A program made the translations under genes and the position numbers. 64,000 nt of DNA from a bacterium D16-76 (GTDB lineage: Bacteria; Bacillota; Clostridia; Oscillospirales; Acutalibacteraceae). The stretch covers positions 1-64,000 of the forward strand of contig QZEE01000012.1 of NCBI GenBank assembly GCA_009917445.1. The letters are read 5' to 3'. The notes under the pieces are model-generated. The model saw only the letters and a list, made by a program, of their open reading frames with translations, did no database searches and was not told the DNA's origin. Below, piece after piece: positions 33,795-40,429 of the stretch (the first letter of the stretch is position 1; each line of letters begins with the position of its first letter).

Positions 33795-34808
33795 ATGGAA
33801 AACAAGAACGACTTTTTATCGAAAATGACCCAGAAAGCCCAAGAAGCCATGCAAAGCGAAACCGCCCAGAAAGCCAAAGAAAAAGCGAAAGAGCTGGCCG
33901 AGGGCGCAGCCCAGAAAGCCCAGGAAGCCATGCAGAGCGAAACCGCCCAGAAAGCCAAAGAAAAAGCGAAAGAGCTGGCCGAGGGCGCAGCCCAGAAAGC
34001 CCAGGAAGCCATGCAGAGCGAAACCGCCCAGAAAGCCAAAGAAAAAGCGAAAGAGCTGGCCGAGGGCGCAGCCCAGAAAGCCCAGGAAGCCATGCAGAGC
34101 GAAACCGCCCAGAAAGCCAAAGCCATGGCCGGCGCCGCCGTGCAGGAGGCCCAGCAGGCCGTAAGCGAAGCCGTAGCCGAAACGGCAGGGCAGGCCCAGC
34201 AGGTGTACGCCGCTGCCCAGGCGGGGGAGGGCTTGGCCGCGGTGAAAAAGGCAAAGTTCAGCAAGAAGACAGTGGTTACCTTTGGCGTGGTGGCCGTGCT
34301 TATTCTTGTATTGCTGGGCATTGCGGGCATAACCTCTGGGGGCGGCTTGACGGTCAAAGACCTGGGGAAAAAGCTGGAGAAAAATACGCCCAATGGTTTT
34401 TTCTGCTGGAATTACACCCAGAAAGAAGGCGACTTTGACCACGGGATGTGCAGCCTGGCCTTTGCCAACTCCCAGACAAACCCCGGCGCAGGGAGCACCT
34501 CCCCCATGTTGGACAGTAGCGTGCGGGTAAATTTTTCCAGGGCAAACGGGAATCTGGCCACCAAGCCCGGGGATAAAGTCGCTTCGATTGGATGCACCAT
34601 CCATTCCAACAGCCTTATGGGTGATTTAGCCACCGTATCCGCTGCCTGCATAAAGACCTTGCAGCCCTCCATAGACGACGCCGGCTGCCTGGGCATGGTC
34701 AGCTCTGCTTTTGCGGCCCAGGGTGCCCCTTATACGGACAACGGCCTGGCCGTCACCTATGAAGTACACGATGGCTTTGTGACTTTGACCATAGCGATAA
34801 AAGATTAG
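33795..34808 (+). CDS. LEA-like helical repeat membrane protein
   Basis: In this 337-residue protein, residues 13-93 are three identical 27-residue units beginning QKAQEAMQSETAQKAKEK, followed by a partial fourth. The pattern of Ala, Lys, Glu and Gln resembles the amphipathic repeats of late-embryogenesis-abundant proteins. One membrane segment (about 158-178) follows a lysine-rich stretch, then a ~150-residue outer domain with four cysteines that I do not recognise. The topology is probably cytoplasmic repeats with an extracytoplasmic C-terminus. The gene has its own promoter and terminator. Function unknown; membrane or protein protection under stress is only a guess. Confidence 0.8.
   Translation: MENKNDFLSKMTQKAQEAMQSETAQKAKEKAKELAEGAAQKAQEAMQSETAQKAKEKAKELAEGAAQKAQEAMQSETAQKAKEKAKELAEGAAQKAQEAMQSETAQKAKAMAGAAVQEAQQAVSEAVAETAGQAQQVYAAAQAGEGLAAVKKAKFSKKTVVTFGVVAVLILVLLGIAGITSGGGLTVKDLGKKLEKNTPNGFFCWNYTQKEGDFDHGMCSLAFANSQTNPGAGSTSPMLDSSVRVNFSRANGNLATKPGDKVASIGCTIHSNSLMGDLATVSAACIKTLQPSIDDAGCLGMVSSAFAAQGAPYTDNGLAVTYEVHDGFVTLTIAIKD
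33831..34121 (+). repeat. 81-bp tandem repeats in the LEA-like gene
   Basis: Three complete copies (33831-34073) and about 48 bp of a fourth are almost identical at the DNA level, differing at only a few third positions in the first copy. This indicates recent expansion and likely length variation. Confidence 0.92.
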
Positions 34809-34839
34809 TGCAATCGTGCTGTTTTTTCGGAGTAGGTTT

Positions 34840-34945
34840 CGGCCTCCGGGGGCAAAGGCCGCCCCCTGCGGCAAGGTCGTCTCCGACGGCTTAGGGCGCT
34901 GCCCTAAGGACCCGCAAGGTGCCTGACGCACCTTGACCGCGAAAT
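34840..34945. repeat. Dispersed modules downstream of the repeat protein gene
   Basis: The segment holds gcctccgggggcaaaggccgccccctgcggc (inverse of the 15328-15360 module), cgtctccgacggc, the hairpin cttagggc-gct-gccctaag (34889-34907) and gcaaggtgcctgacgcaccttg. Confidence 0.65.
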
Positions 34946-34978
34946 TTGGCAGCCATTCCGGTTTTACAGATGCCGTGC

Positions 34979-35010
34979 AAAAAGCCTGGGGGTACCCAGG
35001 CTTCTTTGTT
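34979..35010. terminator. Bidirectional terminator
   Basis: Nine-base arms aagcctggg/cccaggctt are flanked by A and T runs on the two sides and separate convergent genes. Confidence 0.8.
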
Positions 35011-35056
35011 TTCTATAGTAGTGGGGGCCGCGTCCTGCGATTTCCCAACTCCCCAT

Positions 35057-35578
35057 TCATTTCTTGATTTTATGCCAATCCCCGTCGTCCGGGTCATAAT
35101 ACATATCCCCCGAGCTATTTACCCGCAAATCCTGCCGTCCGCCGTTTTCCGTCCGCCGCCAGACCTCCACCTTCTGTTCCGCTGGCGGTTCAGTAGGCTG
35201 CTGCACAGGCACAAAATTTTCCTCTTGGGCCGGGGCCGACCCGGAAATCAACCGGAAAATAGCCGACAGCGGATGGAACCCCAAAAAAGTCAGCACAACG
35301 CACAGCAAAACCGCCACCAGGATAATCGGGATGATAAACTGCAGCAGGAAATACCCCACTATCCATATGGCCGCATGGATGCCCAACACGATCAGCTTGT
35401 TTTTGGCAGGCTTAGCCGGTATCACGGTAAGCAAAACGCCAATGACTGTAAGGACCACAGCCAGGCCCGTAAAGAGCGAATTGGTAAAACCCGCGTTCCC
35501 GCCAGTTTCCCCGCCTGCCAAGGCGTCCACACATGCCTTGCAGATAACGCCGATCAACGTACAAATAAACCCTCCCAT
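35057..35578 (-). CDS. Hypothetical membrane protein
   Basis: The 173-residue protein has a short N-terminal hydrophobic stretch, two or three membrane helices between about residues 30 and 110, and a polar C-terminal tail (PVQQPTEPPAEQK, then GDMYYDPDDGDWHKIKK). I do not recognise a family. It has a strong promoter at 35633-35661 and a GAGGAGG ribosome site, so it is probably well expressed and monocistronic. Confidence 0.7.
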   Translation of the reverse strand: MGGFICTLIGVICKACVDALAGGETGGNAGFTNSLFTGLAVVLTVIGVLLTVIPAKPAKNKLIVLGIHAAIWIVGYFLLQFIIPIILVAVLLCVVLTFLGFHPLSAIFRLISGSAPAQEENFVPVQQPTEPPAEQKVEVWRRTENGGRQDLRVNSSGDMYYDPDDGDWHKIKK

Positions 35579-35632
35579 AACGTAGAAACCTCCTCTTTGA
35601 TTCCCTATGTGAAATAAGGAATGATTTTGTCA

Positions 35633-35661
35633 AGTATAGCATCTTTGGTAAAAACTGTCAA
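35633..35661 (-). promoter_or_regulatory. Strong promoter of the hypothetical membrane protein gene
   Basis: On the minus strand TTGACA (35656-35661) and TATACT (35633-35638) are exactly 17 bp apart. The leader contains attcc...ggaat arms. Confidence 0.85.
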
Positions 35662-35810
35662 GAAAAATGGATTTTTTACATTTTTTATGTATTATTTTGC
35701 ACATTTCCCACCCAAAAAGCAACCCCTCCGGACTGTCCCCGCTTTCTGCGCCCAGGCCAAAAGCCGTCTCCCCGCAGGGGTATCTTCCACATTTCTCCCG
35801 CCCTTTTCTA

Positions 35811-35840
35811 TTGACGGCAGGCGCTTTCTGGTGGTATAAT
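35811..35840 (+). promoter_or_regulatory. Promoter of the XRE-cupin / acyl-CoA ligase unit
   Basis: TTGACG (35811-35816) and TATAAT (35835-35840) are separated by 18 bp, 36 bp before the XRE-cupin GTG. Confidence 0.85.
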
Positions 35841-35875
35841 TTTTCAAAATCGTTTTTCAAAGGAGCGTGACGGCT

Positions 35876-36424
35876 GTGAACGAAATCAACGAGATCGGCG
35901 CCAGGCTGCGCGAGCTGCGCGAGGCCAGCGACTACACCACGGCCCAGCTGGCCGCCGAGCTGGGCTTGGAAGAAGCCACCCTGCAGGGCTACGAGGAGGA
36001 CGGCAAAGATATCCCCATCAGCGTCATTTATGAGATTGCCAACAAATTTAAGGTGGATTTTACCGAGATCGTCACCGGCGTCCCTGCCCGGCTGGACACC
36101 TACCACATCGTCCGCCGGGGCGAGGGCCGGGTGGTCAACCGCAACCCGGAATACCACTTCGAGGACCTGGCTTTCCGCTACGCCGATAAGATCATGCAGC
36201 CCCTTTTGGTGACCCTGGAGCCTACCGACGCCCCGGCCAAGCTCATCACCCATCCCGGCCAGGAGTTTAACCTGGTGTTGGAGGGGACAGTGGTGCTCTG
36301 CATCGGCGAAAAAGAATTTCAGCTGCACGCCGGGGATTCTATCTACTTCAACCCCACCCTGCCCCACGGCCAGCGCTGCGGCGGTGCCGAAAAGGCCCGC
36401 TTTGTAACCGTTATAACCGAATAG
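35876..36424 (+). CDS. XRE-cupin transcriptional regulator
   Basis: The 182-residue protein has an N-terminal Cro/C1 helix-turn-helix (IGARLRELREASDYTTAQLA, EEATLQGYEEDG) and a C-terminal cupin (HPGQEFNLVLEGTVVLCIG, FQLHAGDSIYFNPTLPHGQ). Such two-domain regulators usually sense a small metabolite in the cupin and control an adjacent metabolic gene. The GTG at 35876 is chosen over the GTG at 35867 because AAAGGAG is ten bases upstream of it. The acyl-CoA ligase follows 115 bp later on the same strand. Confidence 0.9.
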   Translation: MNEINEIGARLRELREASDYTTAQLAAELGLEEATLQGYEEDGKDIPISVIYEIANKFKVDFTEIVTGVPARLDTYHIVRRGEGRVVNRNPEYHFEDLAFRYADKIMQPLLVTLEPTDAPAKLITHPGQEFNLVLEGTVVLCIGEKEFQLHAGDSIYFNPTLPHGQRCGGAEKARFVTVITE

Positions 36425-36439
36425 CCAGTTGTTTGTATC

Positions 36440-36535
36440 CGTCACGCAGCCGCGCTTTCCTGCCGGGGCAAGCCCCCAAAAGCGCCGCGTGGGAGCCAGG
36501 GGCCCCGCCCCCAGACAGAGAAGGGAAGGAAGAAG
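36440..36535. repeat. Partial intergenic module between regulator and ligase
   Basis: The segment ggggcaagccccc...cgtgggagccaggggccccgccccc resembles the gtgggagtccag/gtccaggggc modules at 15250 and 55637. It could form a hairpin between the two genes. Confidence 0.4.
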
Positions 36536-36539
36536 AAAT

Positions 36540-38210
36540 ATGGATTTGCTTTTAAAGCGGTACATGCCCCGCATTGAATTTGACAGCTACGAGGATTTCC
36601 GGGACAACTACACCATGAACGTCCCCCCGGACTTCAATTTCGGCTACGACGTAGTAGACGCCTGGGCCCAGGCCGAGCCCGAAAAGCGGGCCCTGGTCTG
36701 GTGCGACGAATCCGGGGACGAAAAGGTGTTCACCTTTACAGATATCCGCCGCCTTTCCAACCAGGCCGCCAACTTTTTCCAGGCCCAGGGGGTGGGGAAG
36801 GGCTCTGTGGTCATGCTCATCCTGCGCAGGCGCTGGGAGTATTGGGTCTGCGCCACGGCCCTGCACAAGCTGGGGGCGGTGCTCATCCCCGGCAGCCTGC
36901 AGCTGACCAAAAAAGACATTGCCTACCGGGGCAACGCCGCTAAAATCCACGGCATCGTCTGTGTAGACGACCCCTTTGTCACCGCCCAGGTAGAAGCCGC
37001 CCAAGAGGAAATGGGGACCCTGCGGTTTAAAGCCCTGGTGCCCGGCAGCCGCCCCGGCTGGCTGGATTTTGACCAGGAAATGGCTAAGTACCCCCCCGAC
37101 TTCCAGCGCCCCACCGGGGACAAAGCCACGAAAAAGGACGATATCATGCTGGTCTACTTTACCTCTGGCACCACGGGCATGCCTAAAATGGTGCAGCACA
37201 ATTTTGCCCACCCCCTGGGCCATGTGACTACCGCCCGCTACTGGCAGTGCGTAGAGGAAAACAAGCTCCACATGAGCGTATCCGATTCCGGCTGGGCCAA
37301 ATTCGGCTGGGGCAAGATTTACGGCCAGTGGCTGTGCGGGGCCACGGTCTTCTGCTACGACATGCTGGGCAAGTTCCAGCCTGCCAAGCTTTTAGAGCAC
37401 CTGGAAAAGTACCGGGTGACCACCTTCTGCGCCCCGCCCACGATGTTCCGCTTTATGCTGCAAGAGGACGTGTCCCGATACGACCTGTCCTCCATCCGCC
37501 ATTGCGCCACCGCCGGCGAGCCCTTGAACCCCGAGGTGGTAAAGCAGTGGAAGGAGCTTACGGGCCTGCAGATCTACGAGGGCTTTGGCCAAAGCGAGGG
37601 CCCGGTGCTCTTGGCCAATTTCAAGTGGGTAAAACCCATCCCCGGCTCTACCGGCAAGCCCAACCCCCTTTTTGACATGCAGCTGGTAGACGCCCAGGGC
37701 CGCCTCAGCGAAGACGGCGAGGAGGGCACCATCGCCATTATGGACGTAAAAAACCACCCGCCGGTGGGCCTTTTCACCGGCTACTACCAAAACCCCCAAA
37801 TGACCGGGGAAAAGCTGGGCGGCCCCTACTACGACACCGGCGACGTGGCCTGGCGGGACAGCAACGGCTATTTCTGGTTTGTAGGCCGCAACGACGACGT
37901 GATTAAGTGCTCTGGCTACCGCATCGGCCCCTTTGAGGTGGAATCGGCCCTGGTAGAGCATCCGGCTGTGGTAGAGTGCGCCATCACCGGCGCGCCGGAC
38001 CCCATACGGGGCCAGGTGGTAAAGGCCACCGTGGTGCTGGCAAAGGGCTACACCGGCACCCCCGAGCTTACCAAAGAACTGCAAAGCTATGTAAAAAAAG
38101 CCACAGCCCCCTATAAATACCCCCGTGTCATCGAATATGTAGACGAGCTGCCCAAAACCCTGGGCGGCAAAATCAAGCGGGCCGAAATACGCAAAGCGGA
38201 CGAGGCCTAA
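36540..38210 (+). CDS. AMP-dependent acyl-CoA synthetase (acetyl/medium-chain type)
   Basis: The 556-residue ANL-superfamily ligase adenylates a carboxylate and transfers it to CoA. Motifs: VYFTSGTTGMPKMVQHN (ATP loop), YEGFGQSEGPVLLANF, YYDTGDVAWRDSNGYFWFVGR with NDDVIKCSGYRIGPFEVE (hinge), and the catalytic lysine region LPKTLGGKIKRAEIR. It resembles the AcsM/medium-chain branch more than true acetyl-CoA synthetase, so the acyl substrate is open. The ATG at 36540 is preceded by GAAGGGAAGGAAG. It is probably controlled by the XRE-cupin gene. Confidence 0.9.
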   Translation: MDLLLKRYMPRIEFDSYEDFRDNYTMNVPPDFNFGYDVVDAWAQAEPEKRALVWCDESGDEKVFTFTDIRRLSNQAANFFQAQGVGKGSVVMLILRRRWEYWVCATALHKLGAVLIPGSLQLTKKDIAYRGNAAKIHGIVCVDDPFVTAQVEAAQEEMGTLRFKALVPGSRPGWLDFDQEMAKYPPDFQRPTGDKATKKDDIMLVYFTSGTTGMPKMVQHNFAHPLGHVTTARYWQCVEENKLHMSVSDSGWAKFGWGKIYGQWLCGATVFCYDMLGKFQPAKLLEHLEKYRVTTFCAPPTMFRFMLQEDVSRYDLSSIRHCATAGEPLNPEVVKQWKELTGLQIYEGFGQSEGPVLLANFKWVKPIPGSTGKPNPLFDMQLVDAQGRLSEDGEEGTIAIMDVKNHPPVGLFTGYYQNPQMTGEKLGGPYYDTGDVAWRDSNGYFWFVGRNDDVIKCSGYRIGPFEVESALVEHPAVVECAITGAPDPIRGQVVKATVVLAKGYTGTPELTKELQSYVKKATAPYKYPRVIEYVDELPKTLGGKIKRAEIRKADEA

Positions 38211-38338
38211 GCCCCGCCCACTACCGAGATCCGGCGCAGGCCGGGGTCCATGGTTTGGGTGGTGGTGGTGACGGCGGCGCAGCCCGTCAAATAAAAACAA
38301 ATAAAACAGGCGAACAGCAGGCATACAGTCCTTTTCAA
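38207..38338 (-). CDS. Small lipoprotein, 43 residues
   Basis: A short gene starts at TTG 38338, with GAGGGG six bases upstream. It encodes a basic N-terminus (LKRTV), a hydrophobic core and the lipobox YLTGCAA, then a short tail of threonines (VTTTTQTMDPG). It is convergent with the acyl-CoA ligase gene and their 3' ends overlap by four bases. The signal sequence and ribosome site are good, but with only 43 residues and no recognised family the call is tentative. Confidence 0.5.
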   Translation of the reverse strand: MKRTVCLLFACFICFYLTGCAAVTTTTQTMDPGLRRISVVGGA

Positions 38339-38388
38339 AATAGGCCCCTCTTTTCTCTTTTGATTCGGCAGCCCGCTCCCCACAGCAG

Positions 38389-38424
38389 AAAGCCCCGGCC
38401 TTCCAAGCAGAAGGCCAGGGCTTT
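38389..38424 (-). terminator. Terminator of the tatD-rSAM unit
   Basis: The arms aaagccctggcctt/aaggccggggcttt, with one mismatch and an 8-base loop, lie about 40 bp after the radical SAM stop. Confidence 0.65.
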
Positions 38425-38462
38425 CCCCTTTCCCGCAGCAGGCGCTACGGGTATTCTTTGCG

Positions 38463-39113
38463 TCAATCGGCAATATATTCGCGTATATGGAAATCCGCGC
38501 CCACGTTTTCACAAATCCGCCGGCACTCCTCAATTTCCGCCGGGTCCATGGTGCTCACCACGGTCATGCGCACATGGGGCACGTTCAAAACGGCGTCTGC
38601 CGTAAAGCGCAGGATAGCCGGGAACGCCTCCAGCCCAAACCGGCTGTGGCACAGGTCGTCATACTTCTTCGCCGTGCTGGCGTTCAGGCTGACCGACACC
38701 GAATCCACCCGCCCGTCCAGCTCTAAAGACGCCTTGCGCCCAGTAAGCAGGTTGGCCAGGCCATTTGTATTGATGCGGATAAAGTGGGACCCATGCTCCC
38801 GCAGCTTGTCGCACAGCCACATCATGTCATCCCACCGGCAGGCGGGCTCCCCATAGCCGCAGAACACAATCTCATGGTACTGGTTCAAATCCCGCTTGGC
38901 CAGGCTCTCCCAAATCTCTTCCTTGGTGGGCTCGCCGCGCTTATACCACAAATTGTTGGCATACAGGCTGCCATCGCTGTTGTTCCGCAGGCAGAACGCG
39001 CAGCGGTTGGGGCACTGGTTCGTCATGTTTATGTACAGGTTTTTCCCGTATTCATAGGTGACGCTGGCCCCGAACTTTGGGTCTACTTCTTCTGGCTTAC
39101 TACCGTACAACAT
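38463..39113 (-). CDS. TatD-associated radical SAM protein
   Basis: The 216-residue iron-sulfur protein has the cluster motif C34-x3-C38-x2-C41 in NQCPNRCAFCLRN, and FCGYGEPACRWDD, corresponding to the SAM-contact GGEP-like motif. Its short length and position directly downstream of tatD (68 bp) match the family described as radical SAM, TatD-associated. The reaction is unknown; the constant pairing with a TatD nuclease/hydrolase suggests a nucleic-acid or repair-linked role, which is inference. Confidence 0.85.
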   Translation of the reverse strand: MLYGSKPEEVDPKFGASVTYEYGKNLYINMTNQCPNRCAFCLRNNSDGSLYANNLWYKRGEPTKEEIWESLAKRDLNQYHEIVFCGYGEPACRWDDMMWLCDKLREHGSHFIRINTNGLANLLTGRKASLELDGRVDSVSVSLNASTAKKYDDLCHSRFGLEAFPAILRFTADAVLNVPHVRMTVVSTMDPAEIEECRRICENVGADFHIREYIAD

Positions 39114-39181
39114 GGTACACGCTCCATTCCTGTCATTTCTTGCCTATTTGCTCCGCAGGCCCCCAAGGGCAGCCCACGGGT

Positions 39182-39988
39182 TCAGCCAATAGAAAATAGC
39201 TTTTTGGTATTGGAAAGGGCGGCGCCCGCCACTGCCTCCGGCCCCACGCCCCGAATCTCCGCCACCCGCTGAATCACATAGCGGATCAAAGAAGAATCGT
39301 TGCGCATGCCCCGAAAAGGAACCGGGGCCATATAAGGGGCGTCGGTTTCCAGCAGCAGCCGTTCCAGGGGGATCTCCCTGGCCACATCCACCGCGTGCCG
39401 GGCGTTCTTAAAGGTGACCACCCCGCCCAGCCCAATGTACATCCCCAAAGAAAGCACCTCCCGGGCTGTTTCCAAGCTGCCCGAAAAGCAATGCACCACG
39501 CCCTTGGGCCGGGCGCGCCGCAAAAAATCCAAGGTGTCGGCGTGGGCCTCCCGATCATGGACCACAACAGGCAGGCCCAGGCGGTTAGCCAATTGAAGCT
39601 GGGCTTCAAAAACCTCCTGCTGGCGCTCCTTTGGGCAGGCATCCAGCCAGTGGTAGTCTAAACCGATCTCGCCCACAGCCACGATCTTTTCCTGGCCCAG
39701 CCATCCTTCCACCTGGGAAAGCCAGTCCTCCGGCAGATCCTTGGCACACTCCGGGTGGATGCCCACCGCGCCGTACACATAGTCAAAGCGCTTGCACAAA
39801 TCCAGCGTAGCCAGGCACCCCGGCAAGTCGCTGCCCATGTTTATAACGCCCACCACACCCTTTTGGGGCAGGGCGTTGCTTAGAAGGGGCTCCCGGTCGG
39901 CGTCAAACTGTTCGCTGTCGTAATGGGCATGGGAATCGAAAATAGGGAAAGGGGGGGCCTCTAAAACCGGCAAACATTCCTTACTCAT
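39182..39988 (-). CDS. tatD: TatD family metal-dependent hydrolase
   Basis: The 268-residue TIM-barrel hydrolase carries the metal ligands of the TatD family: HxH in FDSHAHYD, Glu in VGEIGLDYHW, His in VVVHDREA, His in VVHCFSGS and Asp in LLLETDAPYMAP. TatD enzymes are 3'-5' DNases or D-aminoacyl-tRNA deacylase-like proteins. The start is ATG 39988, which overlaps the stop of the preceding membrane gene (ATGAGTAA), implying translational coupling; ATG 39994 is the alternative. Confidence 0.9.
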   Translation of the reverse strand: MSKECLPVLEAPPFPIFDSHAHYDSEQFDADREPLLSNALPQKGVVGVINMGSDLPGCLATLDLCKRFDYVYGAVGIHPECAKDLPEDWLSQVEGWLGQEKIVAVGEIGLDYHWLDACPKERQQEVFEAQLQLANRLGLPVVVHDREAHADTLDFLRRARPKGVVHCFSGSLETAREVLSLGMYIGLGGVVTFKNARHAVDVAREIPLERLLLETDAPYMAPVPFRGMRNDSSLIRYVIQRVAEIRGVGPEAVAGAALSNTKKLFSIG

Positions 39989-40319
39989 AATCATCCGCTT
40001 TATATTTCTTGTAGATTTTTTGGTAAACAAAGATAAGCACGGGCAAGCCGCCCAGGCAGGCGGCGGCCATCAAAATGCCGGCCCAACCCGGCCACCAAAA
40101 GGCCAGCAGCCCAGAGGCCCAAAAGGGCAGGGAGAACACCGTCCACATGCGGCTGTTGGCCCGGTTGTAAGAAGATATGTTAGCAATAGAAGCCGGGTCC
40201 ACCTTGCTGCCGGACCAAAACCACATAGGCTTCTTATACCGCCGGGCAAACAGGGCAATGCCCAAAAAGATGGCCGCGCAAATCCAGCAGCAAACAATCA
40301 ACAGCACATTCCCAAACAT
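39981..40319 (-). CDS. Small membrane protein, DUF3784-like
   Basis: The 112-residue protein has an N-terminal helix (NVLLIVCCWICAAIFLGIAL), the polar stretch WFWSGSKVDPASIANISSYN, then two helices. This matches the general plan of DUF3784-type small membrane proteins. The ATG at 40319 has AAGGAGA before it. It overlaps tatD by eight bases. Function unknown. Confidence 0.7.
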   Translation of the reverse strand: MFGNVLLIVCCWICAAIFLGIALFARRYKKPMWFWSGSKVDPASIANISSYNRANSRMWTVFSLPFWASGLLAFWWPGWAGILMAAACLGGLPVLIFVYQKIYKKYKADDYE

Positions 40320-40361
40320 GACCAAATCTCTCCTTTCTAAACACGAGCACAGCAAAAAGTT

Positions 40362-40429
40362 TTTTGAAGGTTCTTAGGGAACTTTTTTCCAAAAAAGTTC
40401 CCTAAGCGGGGCCAGGGGCAGAGCCCCCA
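40362..40429. repeat. Palindromic module after metG
   Basis: The hairpin cttagggaactttttt/aaaaaagttccctaag (40374-40407), preceded by aaagttttttgaaggtt, is closely related to the one at 45290-45338. It is followed by ggggccaggggcagagccccca. It lies directly after metG and may terminate it. Confidence 0.7.

Noticed and set aside
33644-34393. N-terminal extension of exoA to 505 residues
   Set aside because: The extension is the antisense of the 27-residue repeats; ExoA family proteins start at the LVSWNVNGLRA segment.
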